From NCBI GenBank assembly GCA_038230275.1, contig JBBRNO010000012.1, positions 27,004-91,003 on the forward strand: a DNA stretch of 64,000 nt, given 5' to 3'. Source of the DNA: JANXXV01 sp038230275 (GTDB lineage: Bacteria > Acidobacteriota > Terriglobia > Bryobacterales > Bryobacteraceae). The notes beneath the pieces are model-generated. The model was not told the origin of the DNA. It saw only the letters and a program-made list of their open reading frames with translations, and did no database searches. The position numbers and the translations under genes are program-made. Positions 35,305 through 43,443 of the stretch are shown here, piece by piece (within the stretch, counting starts at the first letter, position 1; each line of letters opens with the position of its first letter).

Positions 35305-35520
35305 ATTGGGCCTGCCTACGGCGGTCATTGCGCTGTAGCCTTCGGTTACCAGGAGGACGCGGTCGCCTACTCCGGCGTCGACGGAGTCCAGCGCGATTAC
35401 GGCGTCGCCGCGGTTTGATCCATCCAGATGGAGGGGTTGTACGAGAAGCGCTTTGCGGCCCGTGTGGCTGGGGTGTTTTTGGCTGGAGACCAGTTCGCCG
35501 ATGACCTGGGCGATTAGCAT
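35089..35520 (-). CDS. BMC vertex protein, EutN/CcmL (BMC-P) family, C-terminally extended
   Basis: 143 residues. Residues 1-88 are a BMC-P domain (MLIAQVIGELVSSQKHPS, ALDSVDAGVGDRVLLVTEG, MAVIGVIDRLDF) that forms pentamers capping microcompartment vertices. Residues 89-143 are an unusual Gly/Ser/Pro-rich tail ending KKKPARKQQPDQ; normal BMC-P proteins stop near residue 85-100. The tail is antisense to the last part of the membrane gene at 34618. Last gene of the BMC operon, 1 bp after the previous BMC-P. Confidence 0.88.
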   Translation of the reverse strand: MLIAQVIGELVSSQKHPSHTGRKALLVQPLHLDGSNRGDAVIALDSVDAGVGDRVLLVTEGYSAMTAVGRPNSPIDMAVIGVIDRLDFGLNHGPLDNSVSSGGGSADAVLPLSLQPLGSGGQQLLLPAVPVKKKPARKQQPDQ

Positions 35521-35521
35521 T

Positions 35522-35794
35522 CTACGGCCTCTGCACGTGGAGGTGATCCACGATGCCTACTATTGTAGTTTCGGTGGGGACTTCGGTTGGCAGGAACGGG
35601 AAGCTGGCTTCCTTGCCTCTGGTCCAGTAGACCAATTCGCCCGGTCCCGCGCCGGTGCAATCGGTGACTATCTGTTGCTTGCCGGTGGGGAGCAGTTCCG
35701 GGGTTAGCGGCTGGACGATTAACAGCCTTTGCCCCGTTAGCGCTTTGCTTTGGGCGGTACACCACACGCTTCCCGCTACTCGGCCTAGGTACAT
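35522..35794 (-). CDS. BMC vertex protein, EutN/CcmL (BMC-P) family, divergent copy
   Basis: 90 residues from ATG 35794 (the frame is open upstream but the domain begins MYLGRVAGSVWCT). Conserved strands GQRLLIVQPL, DCTGAGPGELVYWTRG and TTIVGIVDHLHV define the pentamer fold. It is the most diverged of the three paralogues, with extra residues in the middle (KEASFPFLPTEVP). Overlaps the preceding BMC-P gene by 10 bp. Confidence 0.87.
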   Translation of the reverse strand: MYLGRVAGSVWCTAQSKALTGQRLLIVQPLTPELLPTGKQQIVTDCTGAGPGELVYWTRGKEASFPFLPTEVPTETTIVGIVDHLHVQRP

Positions 35795-36057
35795 GTTAAG
35801 TGCACCTTGTCCACGATGCCTATGATCGCCGTGTCTACGGGCTTTTCCTTGCACCCGTCCGCCATCCGGGCGCTGCTGCCCGAGACAGCGATCACCAGCT
35901 CATTGGAGCCGGCGCCTACGGTATCTACCGCTATCACGTAGCCCGCCTCCGGAGTGCCTTCGGGAGATTCAGGCTTCAGGATGAGAAGCTTGCTTCCTTC
36001 GAGGCGCGGGTCCTTGCGCGTGGCTACTACGGTACCCACTACGCGGGCCAGGATCAT
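35785..36057 (-). CDS. BMC vertex protein, EutN/CcmL (BMC-P) family
   Basis: 90 residues, canonical length. MILARVVGTVVATRKDP, GSKLLILKPES, AVDTVGAGSNELVIAVSGSSA and DTAIIGIVDKVHL match the EutN/CcmL pentamer. Follows the BMC-H gene by 18 bp. Three different BMC-P proteins in one operon is typical of aldolase-type BMC loci, where hetero-vertices or spare vertices have been proposed. Confidence 0.93.
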   Translation of the reverse strand: MILARVVGTVVATRKDPRLEGSKLLILKPESPEGTPEAGYVIAVDTVGAGSNELVIAVSGSSARMADGCKEKPVDTAIIGIVDKVHLTCT

Positions 36058-36075
36058 ATGGACCTTTCGAGCAGG

Positions 36076-36360
36076 CTATTTTCCTGCCTTGCCGATGGGC
36101 AATACATCTTCCAGGCTGGGGTGCGGGCGCGGAATGATGTGAACCGCGATCAGTTCGCCTACGCGGCGGGCGGCGGCGGCGCCGGAATCAGTGGCGGCAC
36201 GGACCGCGGCTACGTCGCCACGGACTAGAACGGTCACGTAGCCGGAGCCGATCTTTTCCCAGCCCACTACGTTCACGTTCGCCGATTTCACCATTGCATC
36301 GGCAGCTTCGATCATGGCCACCAAGCCCTTCGTCTCGATCATTCCTAACGCTTCACCCAT
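36076..36360 (-). CDS. BMC shell protein, BMC-H (PduA/CcmK-like)
   Basis: 94 residues, a single BMC domain: GEALGMIETKGLVAMIEAAD, ANVNVVGWEKIGSGYVTVLV, RGDVAAVRAATDSGAAAA and VGELIAVHIIPRPH. It forms the hexamer tiles of the shell facets; the pore loop is around KIGSGYV. Its ATG overlaps the aldolase stop by 8 bp. It is the only facet protein in the window; no BMC-T trimer is present. Confidence 0.95.
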   Translation of the reverse strand: MGEALGMIETKGLVAMIEAADAMVKSANVNVVGWEKIGSGYVTVLVRGDVAAVRAATDSGAAAARRVGELIAVHIIPRPHPSLEDVLPIGKAGK

Positions 36361-37135
36361 TTTGTCTCCTTACCGCTTCGTCCACTAATGCTATCAACTC
36401 GTCTCGCGTTACCCAAAACCGGTCGCTTTGGTGCTGCCGCGGCATGTCCTCGGCCGCGATGGGGCAGCCGGGTTCGCCACTGATCCGCGCGGTGATTCCA
36501 TAGCGGGCGCGCGCATCTATCAACTTATCCACTTCCGCCCGGGGCAACACTTTTGGGCCGCCTAACATTTCGGCCACCAGCGTGATGCGGGCTACGTGCT
36601 CCAGCGTCTCCATTTTGAAGAATGCCTTGAATACGTCCTCACCGTAGCAGACTGCGCCGTGATTTGCCATCAGCAGCGCGTCGTACTTTGGGATGTAGGG
36701 CAACAGGCCTTCGGTTAGCGCGGGCGTTCCGGGCAAGCCGTATTCGGCCAGGGGGACGCAACCCAGTCCGATTACCACTTCGGGAAGAATGGCCAGATTG
36801 AGTGCTTTGCCCGCTACCGCGAAGCCGGTTGAGACGGGCGGGTGCGAGTGCACCACTGCTTTCACGTCCGGCCGCAAACGGTATACGGCGGTGTGCATGG
36901 CGATTTCGGAGGTGCGCTCACGCCGGCCTTCGATTTTGTCGCCATTCAGATCGCAAATGATCAGGTCGCCGGGCTGCATCATGCCCTTGCTGATGCCGGT
37001 TGGCGTGGCAAGTATCCGGTTTTGATCGAGACGGATACTGATGTTTCCGTCATTGGAGGCAACCCAGCCTTTTGCGTACACCATCCGGCCCACTTCGACG
37101 ATGTTTTGCCGATGTTCTTTCTCTGTAAGTGGCAT
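36353..37135 (-). CDS. class II aldolase/adducin family protein with C-terminal encapsulation-like helix
   Basis: 260 residues from ATG 37135. Family motifs: ASNDGNISIR, TPTGISKGM, EIAMHTAVYRLRPDV followed by VHSHPP (zinc His pair) and ANHGAVCYGEDV (third His). Homologues are L-fuculose- or L-rhamnulose-1-phosphate aldolases, which yield lactaldehyde and DHAP. After the domain a Pro/Gly-rich linker (residues about 220-240) leads to an amphipathic helix RDELIALVDEAVRRQ at the very end, as in BMC encapsulation peptides. First gene of the BMC operon; the frame stays open upstream but only antisense to the rhomboid gene. Confidence 0.88.
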   Translation of the reverse strand: MPLTEKEHRQNIVEVGRMVYAKGWVASNDGNISIRLDQNRILATPTGISKGMMQPGDLIICDLNGDKIEGRRERTSEIAMHTAVYRLRPDVKAVVHSHPPVSTGFAVAGKALNLAILPEVVIGLGCVPLAEYGLPGTPALTEGLLPYIPKYDALLMANHGAVCYGEDVFKAFFKMETLEHVARITLVAEMLGGPKVLPRAEVDKLIDARARYGITARISGEPGCPIAAEDMPRQHQSDRFWVTRDELIALVDEAVRRQNG

Positions 37136-37183
37136 CCGAATCCCTGATTGTAACAGACGCGGTGAAAACGGCCTGTACAATGG

Positions 37184-38035
37184 ATGGCAGTGGATAACCG
37201 AAGGATGTGCCCGAATTGCCGGGCTTTCATCAATAGCGATGACAAGGTGTGCCCGTACTGCGAAGTGGAGCTGGGGGCGCGGGCGGTGGAGCGGAGGTCG
37301 CCGGCCGATGCGCTGGGCGGATTGATTCCCCATGCGCGGTTTACTACAGCTGTCATACTGCTGATCAACTTTGGGCTTTACGTGGCGACTACGGTTTACA
37401 GCATGAAGGGTTCCAGCGGCCTGGTGTTCGATATTGACGGGCAGACGCTGTACGCGTTTGGGGCTAAGGAGCCGTTTGCGATTCTGCGCGGCGGACAGTG
37501 GTGGCGGCTGGTGACGGCCGGTTTTCTGCACGGTGGCATCCTGCACATCCTTATGAATTCGTGGGTTCTGTTCGATTTGGGCGCCCAGGTGGAAGAAATG
37601 TACGGAACGAGCCGGTTCCTGGTGTTCTATTTCGTGGCCACGGTGGCTGGGTTCCTGGCTAGCACGATGTTCAGCGCTTCGTTGTCGATTGGCGCTTCGG
37701 CGGGGATTTTCGGCCTGATTGGGGCGATGATCGCGCTGGGCGTGCGGCACCGGGCGACAGCGATGGGCGCGTCTGTGCGATCGCACTACACACAGTGGGC
37801 AATATTCGGCGTGGTGATGGGGTTGCTGCCGGGATTCCGGGTGGATAACGCGGCGCATTTGGGCGGGCTGGCTGGCGGATTTCTGGTTGCGTACCTGGCG
37901 AATACACCTCCGGCTTTCGATCGATGGCAGGAGAAGTTCTGGCGCGTGCTGGCGGCGGTTTGCGTGATACTGACCGCCGTTTCGTTCGCGATTATGTTCC
38001 TGAACTTCGCTGGATCGTATCGGAATGTGTTGTGA
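37184..38035 (+). CDS. rhomboid family intramembrane serine protease with N-terminal zinc ribbon
   Basis: 283 residues. Two CxxC knuckles (MCPNCRAF, VCPYCEVE) form a cytosolic zinc ribbon in the first 30 residues; then a rhomboid core with WWRLVTAGFLHGGILHILMN (HxxxN region), SIGASAGIFG with the catalytic Ser, and DNAAHLGGLAGG with the catalytic His. Six to seven helices. It should cleave transmembrane helices of membrane proteins. Divergent from the BMC operon with 48 bp between starts. Confidence 0.9.
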   Translation: MAVDNRRMCPNCRAFINSDDKVCPYCEVELGARAVERRSPADALGGLIPHARFTTAVILLINFGLYVATTVYSMKGSSGLVFDIDGQTLYAFGAKEPFAILRGGQWWRLVTAGFLHGGILHILMNSWVLFDLGAQVEEMYGTSRFLVFYFVATVAGFLASTMFSASLSIGASAGIFGLIGAMIALGVRHRATAMGASVRSHYTQWAIFGVVMGLLPGFRVDNAAHLGGLAGGFLVAYLANTPPAFDRWQEKFWRVLAAVCVILTAVSFAIMFLNFAGSYRNVL

Positions 38036-38654
38036 GGGCGGTTTCCCGGGTGGTTGCATTGGATATTTGCACTGCTTGAGCGGCTAGCGGGCTGAGCTGG
38101 ACGGGCTGCGATTCCGGCGCTTGCGAAACGGACCCAATTTCGTTGATTTTCCTTTGTTTCTGTAGTCTTGTGAGCTCGGCGATGGCGTTGTGGTAGGCGC
38201 GCTCGATGGGCGTGGTGTAGCGACGGAGGTTGTCAAATTCCTTCGTGTGGTCCAGGAAGCCGGTGACCATGGCAACTTCGGGATTGGCTGGGGTTCTGAG
38301 GCACATGGCGCCTGGATAGGCCGGGGTTGACGGTTCCAGACTGGGCATGGCGTGGATAAACAAGGCGGCTTCCAGACGGCGGGCGCGCTGGAGACGCCAG
38401 GCGTTTTGGGCGATTTGCTCGACTAGGAGCGATTCCTGGGGGTTGGCTGGGGTCCAGGATTGATGGAGACCTTGGTGGAGTTCGGCGTAGTCTGCCGGGT
38501 CTTCGCCTGGGACGACCAGTTGTTTGGCAGTTAGATAGTGCCGGGCGGAGTTTTGGGCGGCTTTTTGTTTGCCGGCTTCCGTGGTGGGACCGGTGGAGCG
38601 GCGGCTGTTGGCTGCGTTCGCGGACTGCTGCGCTTGTGTTGCCATCTTCGTCAT
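37992..38654 (-). CDS. hypothetical protein, 220 aa
   Basis: Not assigned to a named family. The N-terminus has a recurring Acidobacteria-type pattern: ANSRRSTGPTTEAGKQKAAQNSARH, a basic region before a helical middle (QNAWRLQRARRLEAALF). The ATG 38654 has AAGGAAGG immediately upstream. The 3' end overlaps the convergent rhomboid gene by 44 bp. A terminator-like hairpin lies 30-55 bp before the start, so the gene may be attenuated. Similar genes are often multicopy, possibly element-linked; this last point is from memory and unproven. Confidence 0.6.
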   Translation of the reverse strand: MTKMATQAQQSANAANSRRSTGPTTEAGKQKAAQNSARHYLTAKQLVVPGEDPADYAELHQGLHQSWTPANPQESLLVEQIAQNAWRLQRARRLEAALFIHAMPSLEPSTPAYPGAMCLRTPANPEVAMVTGFLDHTKEFDNLRRYTTPIERAYHNAIAELTRLQKQRKINEIGSVSQAPESQPVQLSPLAAQAVQISNATTRETALTTHSDTIQRSSGT

Positions 38655-38682
38655 CCTTCCTTCTTTCCTGGTAGTTTTCAAT

Positions 38683-38709
38683 AAAAAAGGCCCCCGGTTG
38701 GCGGGAGCC
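38683..38709 (-). terminator. terminator-like hairpin in the leader of the 220-aa gene
   Basis: On the minus strand GGCTCCC, loop GCCAACC, GGGGGCC form a 7-bp stem with one G-T pair, followed by six T. A TATAAA at 38729-38724 would place a transcription start only a few bases before the hairpin. It sits between that start and the ribosome-binding site, so it could limit expression or end an upstream transcript. Confidence 0.7.
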
Positions 38710-38878
38710 TGGATTGCGATTCTTTTATAGCATGGGGAGCGCGGGCTGTTTTGGGTGGGTGTTGATTCTGAAGGAGATTGAGGTGTTTTTTGCTGTGAAC
38801 GGAATTTTTGGGTGGGGGGATTTTGGTTGTTGGCAATTATTGCTAGTACTGATAGGCTGGTGTTGAGGTTGTTCGATT

Positions 38879-39181
38879 ATGCCTACGCGCAATGTGAATT
38901 TGACGGAGCATTTCGACCAGTTTATTGAAGACGGGATTACGTCTGGGCGATTCAGTAACGCTAGTGAAATTGTGCGGGAAGGGCTGCGGCTTTTGGAGCA
39001 GCGGGAGTCGGAGGATCGGGCGAAGATTGAACGGCTGCGAGCCTTGGCGAAAGAGGGGTTTGATGCAATTGATCGCGGCGATTGTGTGACCTTGAATTCC
39101 GTGGAAGAGATTGATACATTCCTGACCGAAATTTACGACGAGGTTTCCTTGGAGCACGCCACCGGGCGCAAGAGTGACTGA
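38879..39181 (+). CDS. type II antitoxin, ParD family
   Basis: 100 residues. N-terminal ribbon-helix-helix (RNVNLTEHFDQFIEDGITSG, FSNASEIVREGLRLLEQRE) and a C-terminal helical tail with an acidic segment. Overlaps the ParE gene by 8 bp. Normal ParD length is 80-100. Confidence 0.92.
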   Translation: MPTRNVNLTEHFDQFIEDGITSGRFSNASEIVREGLRLLEQRESEDRAKIERLRALAKEGFDAIDRGDCVTLNSVEEIDTFLTEIYDEVSLEHATGRKSD

Positions 39182-39554
39182 GCGGCCCGGCATTCCGGTT
39201 CGCGTCGCCGGGCCAGCCAGACGAGATATCACTGCGATCGCGAGATGGAGTCTCAGGGAATTCGGAGCGGAGGCGGCCGTTCGCTATCGAGCGCTGATTC
39301 TCCAGGGGCTTCGAGATATTGGCGACGATCCTCAGCGTCCTGGTTCCAAGGAACGGCCTGAGATTATGGTGGACGGCGCGAGGGTTTACCATCTCGCCTT
39401 CAGCCGCAGCCGGATGAGCCGACCTGGCGTGAAGGAACCCCGGCATTTGCTGCTGTACCGCCACTCTGGTGATGTAGTGGAGGTGGCGCGGATACTTCAT
39501 GATGCTGAGGATCTGGCGCGGCATGTTCCTGAAGGGTATCGGCGGGCGGAGTAG
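39174..39554 (+). CDS. type II toxin, RelE/ParE family
   Basis: 126 residues, GTG start. ParE-type features are RVAGPARRDITAIARWSLREFG at the N-terminus, YRALILQGLRDIG, and RHLLLYRHSGDVVEVARILH at the C-terminus. ParE toxins poison DNA gyrase, RelE toxins cut ribosome-bound mRNA; sequence alone favours the ParE branch. An insert with RSRMSRPGVKEP makes it slightly longer than usual. Confidence 0.9.
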   Translation: MTERPGIPVRVAGPARRDITAIARWSLREFGAEAAVRYRALILQGLRDIGDDPQRPGSKERPEIMVDGARVYHLAFSRSRMSRPGVKEPRHLLLYRHSGDVVEVARILHDAEDLARHVPEGYRRAE

Positions 39555-39655
39555 GGGAAGATCCTGGCGGCTGTTTTTTGGGCGTGGTGGACTGGAGTGG
39601 CTATGCCCAGGATAGTCGGTGAGGCGGACAGAGGCTTTCGGCAGAAGCGATTTAT

Positions 39656-39871
39656 ATGGGTGAGGAATCCAAAGAGGGAACGATTCGCCGCGCTTTGTTG
39701 GCTTGGAAGGCTCTCATGGGGATTCGGACGCGGCGTGAATCGCGGCAAGACCGGTTGTTACGACTGCTTGAGGACCAAATTTGGCCTGGCATTCCGGGGG
39801 AGGTCCTGGGGCGAACGATCACCAAGGCTGAAGAAGAAGCGATTTTGGGATTCGGCCCGAATACTCTTTAG
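39656..39871 (+). CDS. small VapB-like protein, orphan
   Basis: 71 residues. The C-terminal half IWPGIPGEVLGRTITKAEEE and AILGFGP resembles the toxin-binding end of some VapB antitoxins. No VapC/PIN gene follows and there is no N-terminal DNA-binding domain, so it may be a fragment. The weak ribosome-binding site (none evident) adds doubt. Confidence 0.4.
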   Translation: MGEESKEGTIRRALLAWKALMGIRTRRESRQDRLLRLLEDQIWPGIPGEVLGRTITKAEEEAILGFGPNTL

Positions 39872-39971
39872 CAATGGGATTCTGGGCCTCCGACTTTTCG
39901 CGCTTCCTTCCGCTTTATACGCCGCTCCGCTTACGAAACCTTAACGTTCTGATATATTAAACGCTACGATC

Positions 39972-42900
39972 ATGACGTTTTTCAATCGTTTGCCTGTACT
40001 TGCGTTTACACTTTTAGCGCATGTTGCCACTGCCCAAGACCCCCGCGGAACTATCCTCGGGCGTATCACCGATTCATCCGCCAGCCCTCTAGCCAACGCC
40101 ACGATCAAGATCACAAATACGGCGACAGGACTCACGCTCAACACCACTTCCAGCGCGAACGGCGACTATCGCGCGCCGTACTTGAATCCTGGCTCGTACA
40201 ACATCGAAGTGGAGGCACCGGCCTTCTCCAAAATGATCCGTTCGAGCGTCCAGGTGCGAACTACTGAAACAGTCACCCTCGACATAGAAATGAAGGTCGG
40301 CCAGGTCAGCGAATCGGTGGAAGTCAAAGCCGAAACCCCGCTCCTTAATGCCGCCGATGTCTCCCTCGGTCAGGTCATCGACCAGCGCCGCATTGAAGAA
40401 CTTCCCCTCTTTGCCGGCAACGCGATGGACCTCGTCCACCTCGCCCCCGGCACCGTCAACGGCACCAACCTGCGCCTTCGTAAAGCTCCTTTTAACTCGG
40501 CGCCCAGTTCCTTCGGCACTAATGGCACGGGCAACAACAATAACGATTTCACCATCGACGGCGTCGTCAACGTTTACTCCGACGGCACTGCCCCACGAGT
40601 CGCCTTCTCGCCTCCGCAAGCTTCGATCGCCGAATTCAAAGTGCAAACGGCGGCCTTCGACGCCTCCGCCGGTTTCTCGCTCGGTGCTAATGTGAACGTC
40701 ACGACCAAGTCGGGTTCCAATTTGCTGCACGGAGAATTCCATGAATGGTTCCGTCATTCGAAGCTGGACGCCCCAACCATTTTCCAGAACCGCACCGGCC
40801 AGAAGCTCCCGATCTATCAGGACAATCGTTTCGGTGGATCCGCAGGCGGCCCTTTGTCGATCCCCAAGGTCTATTCCGGCAAGAACCGCACCTTTTGGTT
40901 TTACGCCTTTGAAGCGAACCTTTTCGGCGACCCCAACGGCAGCGCTACCGTCACCGTGCCTACCGCCGAAATGCGCCGGGGCGATCTTTCACCCCTGCTC
41001 CGCCTCAGTGCCAACAATCAGGTGTACGATCCCTTCTCGACGACAGCCGTAGCCGGTGGCCGCTTCCAACGCACGCCCATTCCAAACAACGTAATTCCGC
41101 CTTCGCGTCTCGATCCCGTGGCACAGAAGCTCCTTCAGGCTTTCCCATTACCCAACCAACCCGGCACATCGGACTTCCGCGACAACTTCTTTCTGTCCAC
41201 CAAGGCGCTGGAAACCTACTGGACCAACATCGGGCGCGTCGATCATGCATTTTCTGAAAATCATCGCATCTTCTTCCGCATACATCGCGACTATTGGCAG
41301 GAGGACAAGAACCGCTTCTTCGGCTCGGATAAGCCCAGCGGCGTGATTCTCAACCGCATCAATCGCGGTGCGGCATTCGATGACGTCTACGTCCTCAACC
41401 CCTCACTTCTGCTCAACGTTCGTTACGGGCTCACGCAGCAGGAATTCCCAGAGAAGCGCGTCTCACAAGGCTTCGATCTTGCCAGCCTCGGCTTGAATTC
41501 CAATCTGGTCAACTCTATCGACAAGACCACGGCCACATTCCCACGCCTTAACGTCGCCCCTTGGTCCACGGCTTCCAATTGGGAATCCGGCGACGGCACA
41601 ACCGCATCGCTTCTGCACAACTTGAACTCAACACTTACCTGGAACAAAGGCAAGCACAACCTCCGTTTCGGCTTCGACTGGCGCAACCTGCGGGAGAATC
41701 GCAATCGCTTCCCTAATGGCACCTCCCCCGATTACGTCTTCAATTCGACTTTCACACGAGGCCCGCTGGACACGGCTGCCGCTCCGCAGGTGGGAGGTGA
41801 AATCGCCTCGTTTCTCTTGGGCGTACCTGGTGGGAACATGGGCGTCAATGCATCTTACGCCGAGCGCAACTCCATCTACGGCTTCTATGTCCAGGACGAC
41901 TACAAGCTCTCCCGCAAGCTGACAATGAACATCGGCTTGCGTTATGAAGTTGAATCGGAAACTACCGAGCGATACAACCGCGCCATCCGCAACTTTGACG
42001 GAACAACAGCGAGTCCAATAGAAGCCCAGGCACGTGCGCAATATGCCGCCGCGCCCATCCCCGAACTACCCGTAAGCCAGTTCCGTGTCCTCGGCGGGCT
42101 CACCTTCACCAACGCGAGCGGCAACCCGCGCGGTTATTGGAATACAGCCAAGGGCAATTTTATGCCCCGCTTGGGGATCGCCTACCAGATCGATACCAAA
42201 ACCATCCTTCGCGCAGGATACGGCCTTTACACCGCTCCACTCGGAACTCTTTACACAAACACCGAGCCTGCGGGCTTCAGCCTGAATTCGCCAATTCAGT
42301 CGTCTCTCGACAACGGCGTTACGTACCTGGCTACCACCGCAAACCCATTCCCGGCTGGCCTTGTGCAGCCCGCCGGAGCCGCCGGCGGCCTTCTCACCAA
42401 CATTGGGCAAAGTGTAAACGCATTCCCTAATGCGCGCAAGAATCCCTATGCGCAACGCTGGAGCATGGGCTTGCAAAGAACGATAGGCGGTTTCCTTCTC
42501 GAAGCTTCCTACGTCGGTAACCGCTCTACCCGGCTCAATGTTTTGCGCAATCTAAACTTTCTGCCCGCTCAATATCTGTCCACCAGCCCAACGCGCGACC
42601 AGACCACCATCGACTATCTCGGGCAGAACTTCCCCAACCCGCTGCGCGGCACCAACGCCATCTTCGGAGCCAACTCCAACCGAGGCAGCCTGCTACGTCC
42701 CTTCCCGCAATTCGGCAACGTCAATATATACGAGCCCATCGGCTACGCCTGGTATCACTCCCTTCAAATGCGTCTTGAAAAGCGCTTCAGCAAAGGCTTC
42801 ACCACGCAGACCTCTTACACTTGGTCCAAGAACATGCAAGCCACTGAGATGCTCAACGATCAGGACACGCATCCGTACGAAGTGGTCTCAGACCTTGACC

Positions 42901-43430
42901 GCACCCAACGCCTCACATCTTCCGGGATCTTCGAACTACCCTTCGGTAAAGGCCGCCACTGGGGCACCACTTGGAATAAGTGGACCGACGGTGTTGCCGG
43001 CGGCTGGCAACTCACCGGTGCTATGCAGTACCAATCCGGTGCCCCACTCGGCTTTGGCAACGTCATCTTTAACGGCGACCTCAAGAACGTCCTTCTGCCC
43101 AAAGATCGGCGCAGCGTCGACCAGTGGTTCAATGTCAACGCCGGCTTTCAACGTAATGCCGCCTTGCAGCTTGGCTCGAACCTGCGCCGCTTCCCGATCC
43201 GATTCAACGGCATCCGCGGACCCATTCAGGCCCGTTGGGATTTTGGTCTGATCAAAAACTTCGCGATCACAGAACGATGGAAGCTTCAGTTCCGCGCCGA
43301 GACTTTCAACGCCGCCAATTACCCGAACCTCGCCAATCCCAACACATCGGTAACCTCAGGTGCCTTCGGCACCATCACTGGCCAAGACCCTCCCCGCTCG
43401 TGGCAGGGCGCCCTCAGGCTGACCTTTTAG
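39972..43430 (+). CDS. TonB-dependent receptor, Oar-like, with carboxypeptidase-regulatory domain
   Basis: 1152 residues. Signal peptide MTFFNRLPVLAFTLLAHVATAQ; regulatory beta domain about 26-110 (SASPLANATIKITNTATG, NGDYRAPYLNPGSYNIEVEA); plug region with IEELPLFAGNAMDLVHLAPG and NNDFTIDGVVNVYSDG; barrel ending QGALRLTF. Second member of this family in the window, transcribed alone. The receptor would need TonB-ExbBD encoded elsewhere. Substrate unknown. Confidence 0.94.
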   Translation: MTFFNRLPVLAFTLLAHVATAQDPRGTILGRITDSSASPLANATIKITNTATGLTLNTTSSANGDYRAPYLNPGSYNIEVEAPAFSKMIRSSVQVRTTETVTLDIEMKVGQVSESVEVKAETPLLNAADVSLGQVIDQRRIEELPLFAGNAMDLVHLAPGTVNGTNLRLRKAPFNSAPSSFGTNGTGNNNNDFTIDGVVNVYSDGTAPRVAFSPPQASIAEFKVQTAAFDASAGFSLGANVNVTTKSGSNLLHGEFHEWFRHSKLDAPTIFQNRTGQKLPIYQDNRFGGSAGGPLSIPKVYSGKNRTFWFYAFEANLFGDPNGSATVTVPTAEMRRGDLSPLLRLSANNQVYDPFSTTAVAGGRFQRTPIPNNVIPPSRLDPVAQKLLQAFPLPNQPGTSDFRDNFFLSTKALETYWTNIGRVDHAFSENHRIFFRIHRDYWQEDKNRFFGSDKPSGVILNRINRGAAFDDVYVLNPSLLLNVRYGLTQQEFPEKRVSQGFDLASLGLNSNLVNSIDKTTATFPRLNVAPWSTASNWESGDGTTASLLHNLNSTLTWNKGKHNLRFGFDWRNLRENRNRFPNGTSPDYVFNSTFTRGPLDTAAAPQVGGEIASFLLGVPGGNMGVNASYAERNSIYGFYVQDDYKLSRKLTMNIGLRYEVESETTERYNRAIRNFDGTTASPIEAQARAQYAAAPIPELPVSQFRVLGGLTFTNASGNPRGYWNTAKGNFMPRLGIAYQIDTKTILRAGYGLYTAPLGTLYTNTEPAGFSLNSPIQSSLDNGVTYLATTANPFPAGLVQPAGAAGGLLTNIGQSVNAFPNARKNPYAQRWSMGLQRTIGGFLLEASYVGNRSTRLNVLRNLNFLPAQYLSTSPTRDQTTIDYLGQNFPNPLRGTNAIFGANSNRGSLLRPFPQFGNVNIYEPIGYAWYHSLQMRLEKRFSKGFTTQTSYTWSKNMQATEMLNDQDTHPYEVVSDLDRTQRLTSSGIFELPFGKGRHWGTTWNKWTDGVAGGWQLTGAMQYQSGAPLGFGNVIFNGDLKNVLLPKDRRSVDQWFNVNAGFQRNAALQLGSNLRRFPIRFNGIRGPIQARWDFGLIKNFAITERWKLQFRAETFNAANYPNLANPNTSVTSGAFGTITGQDPPRSWQGALRLTF

Positions 43431-43443
43431 GCAGCAGATGCCT

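Noticed and set aside
37136..38059. N-terminal extension of the aldolase frame to 568 residues
   Set aside because: The added part is antisense to the rhomboid gene and basic, without motifs; the aldolase family starts at the ATG 37135.
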